Shown: in pieces, positions 23,309 through 31,406 of the stretch
Layout: each line of letters starts with the position of its first letter
Numbering within the stretch: the first letter of the stretch is position 1
From: Anaerolineales bacterium
GTDB taxonomy: Bacteria > Chloroflexota > Anaerolineae > Anaerolineales > E44-bin32
Direction of reading: 5' to 3'
Assembly: GCA_004376895.1 (NCBI GenBank)
Contig: SOIH01000087.1
Span: 1 to 62,250, forward strand
DNA length: 62,250 nt
The notes under the pieces: model-generated
Databases searched by the model: none
What the model saw: only the letters and a program-made list of their open reading frames with translations
What the model was told of the DNA's origin: nothing
Program-made: the position numbers and the translations under genes

Positions 23309-25864
23309 ATGGACACAACGGAACTGCGCGGAAAACTTTATCGAGCAGGTACAAGTTCTTTCGATATACATAACCCGATGCAGGCACTTACCAGCCTGAT
23401 ACTCCTTACGTGCGAATTGGTCTCTGCAGACCGCGCCGCACTTTTTGATGTCGATAAAACGGAAGGGGGATATACACCTCGCATCGCTCACGGTCTACCG
23501 TTGCGCGACCTCGGTCGGGTTGCACTCAGCTCCGACCACCCTCTCCTACTTGAAGTCTTCTCCTCGAAGCGCGCAATTTCCACGAATGGCGAGACGGGAT
23601 CGCTCGGCTTACCCCTTGCCCCCGGCACTGTCGCATGTGCGCCTTGCTTGAGCGACGACAAGATCATTGGTTTGCTTTTTACCGCAAAAGATCAACGCGA
23701 TCCGTATGATGAAATCGATTTAGAAACACTCGAAGTCCTTGCCTCGCGGGCGGCAGAGGTATTTATCTTAGCCCAACAAACTACCAGCCAGAGCTACCTG
23801 CTGCATAAGCTCTCTCTACTTTACCAGGCCAGTCATGCCATTACAGGCACACTGGATCGGCAAGAAGCAATCAAGCAGACTGCAGCACACTTGTTAAAAG
23901 CGACATCAGCCGACACTTGTGAAATATTAGCCTTCGATGAAGGCAAAGGCGAGACATCCCGTTTCCGGCAACAGCTAGGGAAATCAATGCAGCAAACGGT
24001 TGTTTCTCTTGTTGCTGACAAAATGCCGGATTACCCAGCTCACCAGAAGGTTCAAAAAAAACTTAAGCCCGAGATCATAAGCCTCACGCCACCTTCAGGA
24101 TCCGCGAAAGATATCGCAATGCTGGAAGCGGAGGGAATCTCCACCGCAGCAATTTTTCCGCTAGCCACGCGAAAAGAATCCCTCGGCCTAGTTCGCCTTC
24201 TCTACAACAAGGGAGGACACGATGTAGATGAGCAGGAACTGGAACTAGCTCAGGCGATTATCAATATCGGCACCGTCGGGATTCAGGACGCGATCCACTT
24301 TGAAACAGCGGAAGCCCGAGCCAGCCAGTTACAAGAATTAAGTTTAATCGGCAAGGAGATGACATCCACGCTTGACTTGGAAGTCGCCCTCCAAAAAGCG
24401 ATGGAGCAATCCCAAAATCTGTTGAAAGCAGAAGCGGTCGTTCTCTTCCTGCTCGACGATGACAGAGAGAAATTGATTTTAAAAGCCAGTGGTGGCGCGC
24501 GGATGAGAATTCGCGATTTGGCCATTCGACTGGAAGAGGGAATCGCCGGATGGGTCACTCGCAATAATAGCCCTCTGATTGTGAATGATGTTCGTACAAA
24601 CCCCCTATATCAAAGCGCGATCGACGGCCAAACTGGCCTCCTGACTACATCGGTACTTTGCGTTCCACTTCAACAGCGAGACGAGGTCATAGGTGCGATC
24701 CAGGCCATCAATCACCCTCGCGGCGCATTTACCGAAACAGATCAGCAACTGCTGACTTCGGTTGCTTCCTGGGCTGCTGTTTCCCTCGAGAACGCCAGCT
24801 TGTTCCAGAGTGTGGCGGATGAGCGATCACGTCTTGAAACCACATTGGTGGAAACGGCGGACGCGGTCGTTCTGACGGATATCAGCGGCCGCATCATCTT
24901 GGTAAATCAAACTGCGGGACAAGTCTTTCGGATTAACCCTGATCTGGCGAAAGATCGCTTCGCATCTGATATTTTCGTCGATCACACACTTGGTGAACTT
25001 CTGATGGACGATGAGATCACCCTTCCAACGAGTGTCGAGGTGACGACGCCCACAGAACGCGTTCTCTATGCGACCATCAGCGAGATCACAGACGTGGGAC
25101 GGGTTGCGGTTATGCAGGATATCACTGCACTTAAGCAGATCGATCGAATGCGCTCTCAACTTCTTGGCACCGCCGCCCATGACTTGAAAAATCCGCTCAA
25201 CGCAATCCGGCTGGGGGCAGATTTACTCAACGATGCCGAATTGAGCGACCAGCAGCGCAAGGCGCTTAACATGATGCAGCGCGCAACTGACAGCATGATA
25301 AACCTCATAAGCGGTTTGCTCGAAACGATCCGCGTGGAGTCAACCTCGAACATCGCTTATGAGCCTTTTCAGATTCACGATTTAATCCGGAGCACTATCG
25401 AGGATTTAAGACCTCTCTTCGATGCTAAGAAACAAACGGTAATTTACGAACCTCACGATGAATCGCTATTGATCGTGGGTCACGTTACCCGCTTGAGCTC
25501 AGTCATGTCGAATCTCTTGAGCAACGCGATAAAATTCTGTAAGGACGAAGCTCGGATCGAGATAAAGGTCCGCTTGGGTGATGATGAGATAATTATTAGC
25601 GTAATCGATGATGGACCCGGCATCCCCGAGGACGAAATACCTCGTGTATTCGATCACCTCTTCCGCGGTCGGGTTACGGTAATGGATCCGAACAACCCCA
25701 TCGATGGTACAGGTCTTGGACTGGCTCTCGCCAAAACAGTAGTCGAGCAGCATGGGGGTCGGATTTGGGTCACGAGCAAGGAGAATGAGGGGAGCACATT
25801 CAGTTTCTCCATACCACGCGAGCGTACTCCGAAAACTGGCTCGCTCCGAAAAGAAAAAGAGTAA
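23309..25864 (+). CDS. orphan sensor histidine kinase with three GAF domains and a PAS domain
   Basis: An 851-residue kinase without membrane helices, thus cytoplasmic. The domain order is GAF (about 20-155), GAF (about 175-325), GAF (about 345-500; GIAGWVTRNNSPLIVNDVR is typical), PAS (about 505-615), HisKA with the phospho-acceptor His624 in AAHDLKNPLNAIRLG, and an HATPase domain with NLLSNAIKF, DDGPGIPEDEIPRVFDHLF and GTGLGLALAKTVVEQHGG. No response regulator is encoded nearby, so its partner lies elsewhere. The ligand of the GAF domains is unknown. ATG 23309 has an AGGA site 9 nt upstream. Confidence 0.92.
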   Translation: MDTTELRGKLYRAGTSSFDIHNPMQALTSLILLTCELVSADRAALFDVDKTEGGYTPRIAHGLPLRDLGRVALSSDHPLLLEVFSSKRAISTNGETGSLGLPLAPGTVACAPCLSDDKIIGLLFTAKDQRDPYDEIDLETLEVLASRAAEVFILAQQTTSQSYLLHKLSLLYQASHAITGTLDRQEAIKQTAAHLLKATSADTCEILAFDEGKGETSRFRQQLGKSMQQTVVSLVADKMPDYPAHQKVQKKLKPEIISLTPPSGSAKDIAMLEAEGISTAAIFPLATRKESLGLVRLLYNKGGHDVDEQELELAQAIINIGTVGIQDAIHFETAEARASQLQELSLIGKEMTSTLDLEVALQKAMEQSQNLLKAEAVVLFLLDDDREKLILKASGGARMRIRDLAIRLEEGIAGWVTRNNSPLIVNDVRTNPLYQSAIDGQTGLLTTSVLCVPLQQRDEVIGAIQAINHPRGAFTETDQQLLTSVASWAAVSLENASLFQSVADERSRLETTLVETADAVVLTDISGRIILVNQTAGQVFRINPDLAKDRFASDIFVDHTLGELLMDDEITLPTSVEVTTPTERVLYATISEITDVGRVAVMQDITALKQIDRMRSQLLGTAAHDLKNPLNAIRLGADLLNDAELSDQQRKALNMMQRATDSMINLISGLLETIRVESTSNIAYEPFQIHDLIRSTIEDLRPLFDAKKQTVIYEPHDESLLIVGHVTRLSSVMSNLLSNAIKFCKDEARIEIKVRLGDDEIIISVIDDGPGIPEDEIPRVFDHLFRGRVTVMDPNNPIDGTGLGLALAKTVVEQHGGRIWVTSKENEGSTFSFSIPRERTPKTGSLRKEKE

Positions 25865-25991
25865 TTAACCCCTCAAGCGGAAGAGCACACTTCCCTGAAA
25901 ATAAATCTTCTATGTATCCAAGCGTCCACGCGGATACCGTAGTCGTCCACCGTATACCAGTTCACCTAAGATCAATTGAGGATGGATAACC

Positions 25992-26876
25992 TTGGCATTT
26001 ACAGATTTTAGATTTGGAACCGTCGGAACACCCCGCTCAACCCCTAAGAAGCCTGGAGGGACCATCGGTACGATCCGGTACCTTTCTGAACTTAAACTCC
26101 ATGCATTCGAGATTGGCTGGGTCCGCTCTGTGAGAGTTTCTGAGAAGACTTGCGCGGCAATTAAGGAAAACGCAGACGAATCGGGAATGCACCTCAGCGT
26201 ACACGCGCCATACTACATCAACTTAAACGCCGATGATGATGAGTGGCCTAAGAGTCGGAAGCGCCTGATGGATGCCGCTTTCTATGGGAACCTCGCTGGA
26301 GCGACGGATATCGTTTTTCATCCCGGCTCCTACTTCGGGCAACCTCCCGAGGAAGTCTTGCCCTCTGCAATCCAAAGGCTGCAGGATTGCGTCGATGAAC
26401 TACGTAATCAGGGAAACCTAGTTGTACTGCGTCCTGAGACGATGGGTAAGGGCGCTCTGTTAGGATCACTCGATGACACGCTCGTATTGTCGAAAGAGAT
26501 CGAAGGTGTTGAGCCCTGTCTCGACTTTGCTCACCTTCATGCACGAGCAGGTGACGGCACAATCAATTCATACACTGAATGGGTAGAAATTCTTGAGCGA
26601 TACGAGTACTTCCTTGGAGGGAAGGCTCTCAAGTGCCTCCACTGCCATCTTTCTGGCATCGAGTATGGGAACAAGGGTGAGAGAAACCACCTGATGCTAA
26701 ACGATTCGGATTTTAATCTCGATGCTCTGCTCCGGGCGCTCAACGCACGTAATTGCGGAGGCCGGATTCTGTGCGAAAGCCCCCAAGACATGGATAAAGA
26801 CGCTCTGCAAATCATGGATGCCTGGAAGATAGTCTCAGGCGAAGCCCTTCAACCCGATCAGGGTTCTTCTTCGTGA
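25992..26876 (+). CDS. endonuclease IV-like TIM-barrel protein
   Basis: A 294-residue AP-endonuclease family 2 protein. The metal ligands of endonuclease IV can be followed in order: LSVHAPYYINLN, IVFHPGSYFG, VLRPETMGK, CLDFAHLHARAG, LHCHLSGIEYG and ILCESPQD. This preserves three metal sites, so activity on abasic sites in DNA is likely. The start is TTG 25992 behind GAGG at 10 nt; the nearby ATG 25982 is out of frame. It converges on a minus-strand gene with a strong hairpin between them. Confidence 0.85.
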   Translation: MAFTDFRFGTVGTPRSTPKKPGGTIGTIRYLSELKLHAFEIGWVRSVRVSEKTCAAIKENADESGMHLSVHAPYYINLNADDDEWPKSRKRLMDAAFYGNLAGATDIVFHPGSYFGQPPEEVLPSAIQRLQDCVDELRNQGNLVVLRPETMGKGALLGSLDDTLVLSKEIEGVEPCLDFAHLHARAGDGTINSYTEWVEILERYEYFLGGKALKCLHCHLSGIEYGNKGERNHLMLNDSDFNLDALLRALNARNCGGRILCESPQDMDKDALQIMDAWKIVSGEALQPDQGSSS

Positions 26877-27000
26877 TGTTCTAACCTGTTCTGGTTGGAA
26901 ACTTTTCGAGAAGCAGCTCAAGCAACCACCCCAAACGGTTCGCTTACCTCAATCCACGATTAATTATTTGGCAAGCTTACACAGCTTATCTAACCAACAA

Positions 27001-27032
27001 AAGATCCTGTGGGTGCAGATCCACAGGATCTT
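27001..27032 (+). terminator. perfect 12-bp hairpin between convergent genes
   Basis: AAGATCCTGTGG / CCACAGGATCTT with an 8-nt loop. It lies between the endonuclease IV-like gene (+) and the DUF5666-like gene (-) and probably acts on both. Confidence 0.7.
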
Positions 27033-27070
27033 CATAACGATAAACTGAGCGAAACTTGTTGATCTAGGTG

Positions 27071-28243
27071 CTAACTCGTCTGCGAGCCGGGAAGGCGATC
27101 CCGAAGCCCCTCTGGGCGAACGCCGTCCATCTGTTCAGCCCTCTCTGCCGGGATATGACCCGCACCCACGATCACAGCGAGCAATTCACCATTGCCGAGA
27201 TCCCTTCCCACGACGATTGAGATCATGCCCACCTCAAGATCACCGAAACCATTTACGCTTCCATCTCGAGATTTGTATTTGGTCGAACCATCCACGGAAA
27301 AAGTCTTCTGATCCCCGGAACGAGTCTCTACAGTAAGGGAATTGCTTCCCAGCGAGACGATCTTCCCGGCAGTATTAACGACTTTGGGGCGTTCAGGACG
27401 GTCTTCAGGACTTCCGGCCAGCACCACCAGAGCTTGATTGGTACCATCTTCCATCTTAATCGCGCCCACCATGGCGAACATCCCACGCTTAAGATCATGG
27501 ATTCCGGTTACCGATCCATCGCGGCTCCTGAATTTCGTCCGCTCCCCGGTGACGAAAGTAATACTGTCACCTTCTTTTGATTGAACGGTGAAAGTCTCCT
27601 GTCCAGGGACAACACTCGTAATCTCACCTGAGGTGCGGAAAACCCGGTCACGGATATCTCCGCCTGGAGTCCCTGCCGCCACAACAAGGGCGACGATTCC
27701 GTTATCTTCTGTGTCCGCTGCAGTTACGAGGGCGACCATACCAGGCTCGAGATCGCTCAGCTTGGTCACTTCCCCATTACGGCTGCGGAAGCGAGTGCGA
27801 TCGATGACATTGATTGTCAGACTGCGCCCATCCTCCGTGAGGAGCGTAAAGTAACGATCACCTACACCGCCAACCTCGCCCTTCAAGCGCATTAACTCGG
27901 GCACTTCCTCAGGAGTGGCAGCAAATACTACTGAGGCGTTTATCGTCCCATCGCCACGCTCCTGACCAACGACGATGATCCGCATGTCAACGACTAAATC
28001 CTCAAACTCTTGAACGGAGCCGTCGCGGCTGCGATACTCAGTATTGCCCGTGACATGTACATGAACGTCGGTGCCGCTGAGCGTACGGACAGCGAACGTA
28101 TTTCCGGGGAAATCCACGTTGAGAATAACCCCTGCAATCCGCAGCTGGTTGTCCGGCGCATCACCTTCGGCATAGGCAACTCCCACAAATCCCAGGGTAA
28201 GAGCAGCAGTCACCAGAATGATCCGTATCCATTTTGTAAACAT
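27071..28243 (-). CDS. secreted protein with four tandem DUF5666-like repeats
   Basis: A 390-residue protein with a cleavable signal peptide (MFTKWIRIILVTAALTLGFV, then AYAEG) and four repeats of about 75 residues. Each begins with a Gly-containing strand (RIAGVIL, LKGEVGG, TSGEITS, TAGKIVS), runs through the marker T-(E/R/K)-(Y/F)-(R/K)-S-R-(D/N)-G-(S/E)-V, then DL-x-x-(G/D)M, and ends in a hydrophobic strand with AG. This fits an OB-like DUF5666 unit. Function is unknown; beta-rich repeats of this kind are often cell-surface. ATG 28243 has a strong AAAGGAGG at 6 nt. Confidence 0.82.
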   Translation of the reverse strand: MFTKWIRIILVTAALTLGFVGVAYAEGDAPDNQLRIAGVILNVDFPGNTFAVRTLSGTDVHVHVTGNTEYRSRDGSVQEFEDLVVDMRIIVVGQERGDGTINASVVFAATPEEVPELMRLKGEVGGVGDRYFTLLTEDGRSLTINVIDRTRFRSRNGEVTKLSDLEPGMVALVTAADTEDNGIVALVVAAGTPGGDIRDRVFRTSGEITSVVPGQETFTVQSKEGDSITFVTGERTKFRSRDGSVTGIHDLKRGMFAMVGAIKMEDGTNQALVVLAGSPEDRPERPKVVNTAGKIVSLGSNSLTVETRSGDQKTFSVDGSTKYKSRDGSVNGFGDLEVGMISIVVGRDLGNGELLAVIVGAGHIPAERAEQMDGVRPEGLRDRLPGSQTS

Positions 28244-28384
28244 CGCAAACCTCCTTTGATTTGAATACACTTATAGCTTCAAGGAAGCGCGCGAAAAGAT
28301 CATGTCGCGTATGTAAAAACGCTGTAAAGCCGGGGGGGATTGTTGAGAGAGCTCTCCAGATCGAAATTCCAGAAAACTCGAGGA

Positions 28385-29029
28385 TCAATTATCGGGAAAC
28401 TGAAGTTCCTCTTTTCCAGTTAACTTGTCATGGATGCGGTCGATTACGATATCGAGGTGTCGGGGTTGGTGGACGAAATCGAGATCGTCCGTGCGGATTG
28501 TCAACACCGGGCAGATATCGAAACGGTTGATCCATTCCACATACAGGGAATCGAGCAACTCGAGGTATTCTTGGGTGATCCCCAATTCCATGTCTCTGGC
28601 ACGCTGCTGGATACGAACCATAAGAACAGGCACGGGCGCCTTTAGATGTATCAAGAGGTCCGGGGAAGGCAGCTTTCCTACGATGAGGTCGAAGACCTTG
28701 CGGTAGTTCTCATAATCTCGATCGGAAAGTGTCCCTAATCTTAGAGCTGCCCGGGCGAAGATCTCCGCGTCCTCGTAAATTGAGCGGTCGATAATCGTCG
28801 AAGCGGGAGAGTCGGCCAGGGCTAGATGCTGGTCTGCACGGTGGCCAAGGAAAAAGACATTAAGGTGAAAAGCCCAGACTGCCATATCGGCGTAGAAATC
28901 AGCGAGGTAGGGATTATCGACCACAGATTCGTACGCAGTATCCCAACCTAAACGCTCCCCCAGCCGCTCTGTGAGTGAAGTTTTCCCAGACCCGATGTTT
29001 CCGGCGACGAGCACGAAATGTTTTGCCAT
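28385..29029 (-). CDS. deoxynucleoside kinase
   Basis: A 214-residue kinase of the dCK/dGK/TK2 family, which salvages deoxynucleosides by 5'-phosphorylation. The P-loop is GNIGSGKTSL, the ERS-like motif is IIDRSIYEDAEIF, and RIQQRARDMELGI forms the LID region. Length and motif order are typical of bacterial members such as dAK/dGK. ATG 29029 has AAGGAG at 9 nt; the TTG six bases further up is too close to that site. It fits with class II ribonucleotide reduction elsewhere in the window as dNTP supply. Confidence 0.88.
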   Translation of the reverse strand: MAKHFVLVAGNIGSGKTSLTERLGERLGWDTAYESVVDNPYLADFYADMAVWAFHLNVFFLGHRADQHLALADSPASTIIDRSIYEDAEIFARAALRLGTLSDRDYENYRKVFDLIVGKLPSPDLLIHLKAPVPVLMVRIQQRARDMELGITQEYLELLDSLYVEWINRFDICPVLTIRTDDLDFVHQPRHLDIVIDRIHDKLTGKEELQFPDN

Positions 29030-29260
29030 AGTCAACTACTCCTTGACAGTAAATATAATCGTGTTAATCCCATTATTAATTGTTACTCTAGAAACCATTA
29101 ACGCGGGTGGCCATTTTAGATTTTCAATTCAAGATGAGCAAACCAATGAAGGCAAGAGGTTTTTCACAAAAGGGATGTAGAAAGAGCGCGAGTGATTCGC
29201 AAAGAAGATTTCTCAATATAAATTCCTCGTTGAAGCTTGCTTTCCGGACCGGATGAAATT

Positions 29261-30106
29261 CTAGGAAGACTCACCTGCTTTCGTGAGCAGTGAACGAATC
29301 TCTTCTAGCTGCCCATCAGATACGTCGAGGCCTTCGAGCTTCCCTTCCGCACCGGAGACGATCCGTCGTCCAAGTTCCGTATGAGCCCAGACCTTAAGGT
29401 CTTCCTCGAGCGGCGATCCAACCACATCTTCACGAACGATCTTTCCATCCTCCATCACCAGGATGCGGCTCGTTTCACGCGCGACGGCAAGGTCGTGCGT
29501 GACGATAATAAAAGTTACTCCTTGGCTGAGATTCAATTCGCGAATTAACTCCATCAGGCTATGTCCTGCGGCGCTATCCAGGTTTCCCGTGGGTTCATCA
29601 GCGAGTACAAGCGGAGGGTTATTTGCCAGCGCTCGGGCTACAGCAACGCGCTGACGCTGACCTCCCGAAAGTTGATTGGGTAAGTGGCCTCGTCGATCCG
29701 ATAAGCCTACCAATTCCAGAAGTTCCTCTGCCCGCGCATTGCTCTCCGATGCGGTCAGACGCCCAACCATCGGCACTTCGAGGTTTTCAAGTGCCGTCAG
29801 CGTAGGAAGTAGGTTGTGCAGTTGAAAAATGAAACCAACGGTATTTGCTCGGAAAGCAGCTTTATTCTTGATCTTCGACACATCCTGTCCCCCAATGAAA
29901 ACCGAACCTTTCGTGGGCGTATCGAGCGCGCCGAGGATATTCAGGAGCGTACTTTTGCCGCTGCCGCTCGGCCCCATGATCGCAAGAAGTTCTCCTTGCT
30001 TGACCCGTAAATCGACCCCGTCGAGGGCACAGATCTCCTCGCCATCACCATAAACCCGCATTAAGTCGTTGGCTTCAATTATCCATTCTCGAGCGGCATC
30101 CATCAT
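29261..30106 (-). CDS. MacB/LolD-type ABC transporter ATP-binding protein
   Basis: A 281-residue ATPase. Walker A is GPSGSGKST, the signature is LSGGQRQRVAVARAL, Walker B is LVLADEPTGNLDS and the H-loop lies in TFIIVTHD. The LDTPTKGSVFIGGQDV stretch and overall form place it with LolD/MacB/FtsE-type ATPases. The last 70 residues form an acidic extension absent from most relatives. It is the third gene of an operon with a double-FtsX permease and an HlyD-like lipoprotein, all on the minus strand. Two ATG codons (30106, 30103) and an upstream TTG are possible starts. Confidence 0.9.
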   Translation of the reverse strand: MMDAAREWIIEANDLMRVYGDGEEICALDGVDLRVKQGELLAIMGPSGSGKSTLLNILGALDTPTKGSVFIGGQDVSKIKNKAAFRANTVGFIFQLHNLLPTLTALENLEVPMVGRLTASESNARAEELLELVGLSDRRGHLPNQLSGGQRQRVAVARALANNPPLVLADEPTGNLDSAAGHSLMELIRELNLSQGVTFIIVTHDLAVARETSRILVMEDGKIVREDVVGSPLEEDLKVWAHTELGRRIVSGAEGKLEGLDVSDGQLEEIRSLLTKAGESS

Positions 30107-30155
30107 CAACTCTCATCCTAGGTATGAAACGAGGCGATAGCCCCCCCCAACGCTA

Positions 30156-31352
30156 TCAACTCCCAATTTCGATATCTACAAAAGCCGTCATCCCCCACCT
30201 AACTTTCTCTGGAACATCAGTCAGTTCAAGTATCACCTTGTAATTCACCCCCGAACCCTCAGTCGATTTGCTGGCGATGTAAACGACCTGACCCTCAACC
30301 TCAAGATCTGCTAACGCGTCAAAAGTGATGATTGCGAAGTCACCTATCTCGATTTGTGCAGCATCGATCTCGTTCAAGTCCGTCGTCTCCACCCTTAGAG
30401 TCTGTAAATCTGCGAACACAATCAGAGGCTGCCCAGGAGCGACCCACTCCTTCTCCTGTGTGTGTATCTCGCTGATCGTCCCGGCGAACGGCGCTTCTAA
30501 AATAAGCAGAGAGAGGGCGGTTTCAGCCGCTTTTACCTGAGCCTTCGCAGTGGCAACCCGCGCTTCCACTCGTTCGAGGGTTTCGGGATCCGGGCCATTT
30601 TTAACTCGTGTCCAATTCTGTTCAGCAATACCGAGTTCCGCCTCGGTTATTGAAAGTTTGGCATCGAGAATGGCTTGATCTGTCTCAGATGGATGGCCTA
30701 AATACCAGTTGAGATTCCTGAGCGCGGCATCGCGCGCACTGCGCGCAGAAGATAGTGCGATCAACGCCATCGCCCGTTGGGCATCGTCCTCGGATCGACC
30801 AGAGTAGCTGTCGTAATTGGATTTCGCTCGGTCGACCTCCTCCTCCGCAATCACGAGGCTGGCCTGCGTAGCGTCGATCGTGGATTGGCTGGCGCGATAA
30901 CCTTCCTGCTGAACACGCCAGTTGTACTCTGCGTCTTCAAACGCATCTTGGGCATTCGCTAAGGCAAGCTGCGTCTGCGCACTTACAAGCTCAGCAGTGC
31001 GGTGCACCTCATCCAGGTTTTGGTTTGCAAGGATGAGTTCTAAGCGAGTAGCGTCCAACGCAGCATGAGCCTGTTCTCTCCCCTCTAAAGCCATCAGGGT
31101 TTTTCCCTTCTCAACCATCTCCCCCTCTTCAACCATGATTGCATCCAGAATACCTGGAGTCGGGAAACTCAACACAACCCTTTTTGAAGGGAGCACAATA
31201 CCCGTGGCACTGACTACAGGCTGAAAGTCCTCCAGAATGGCACTGTTGGACTCCTCGGTTAAGTCGGGTGTGCCTTGGCTGCACGCAGGAAGAACGAGAA
31301 TCGCAGCAATCAAGAGAAGATATAAAGCTCGCAATGCTATTTTGTTATTCAT
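30156..31352 (-). CDS. HlyD/MacA-like efflux adaptor lipoprotein
   Basis: A 398-residue periplasmic-adaptor-type protein. The signal ALYLLLIAAILVLPAC ends in a lipobox. It contains a first half-lipoyl strand (GIVLPSKRVVLSFPTPG), a long alpha-hairpin rich in Ala, Gln and Glu (about residues 105-280), the second half-lipoyl (APFAGTISEIHTQEKEWVAPG) and a beta-barrel domain. Adaptors like this connect MacB permeases to outer parts of export machines. In a monoderm cell it would stay on the outer face of the membrane and handle the substrate there (inference). It lies between the permease and ATPase genes. Confidence 0.87.
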   Translation of the reverse strand: MNNKIALRALYLLLIAAILVLPACSQGTPDLTEESNSAILEDFQPVVSATGIVLPSKRVVLSFPTPGILDAIMVEEGEMVEKGKTLMALEGREQAHAALDATRLELILANQNLDEVHRTAELVSAQTQLALANAQDAFEDAEYNWRVQQEGYRASQSTIDATQASLVIAEEEVDRAKSNYDSYSGRSEDDAQRAMALIALSSARSARDAALRNLNWYLGHPSETDQAILDAKLSITEAELGIAEQNWTRVKNGPDPETLERVEARVATAKAQVKAAETALSLLILEAPFAGTISEIHTQEKEWVAPGQPLIVFADLQTLRVETTDLNEIDAAQIEIGDFAIITFDALADLEVEGQVVYIASKSTEGSGVNYKVILELTDVPEKVRWGMTAFVDIEIGS

Positions 31353-31406
31353 TATCAGTCATCCTTTAATTCGATTTCCAATATAAATATTTCACAGATG
31401 CAATCC

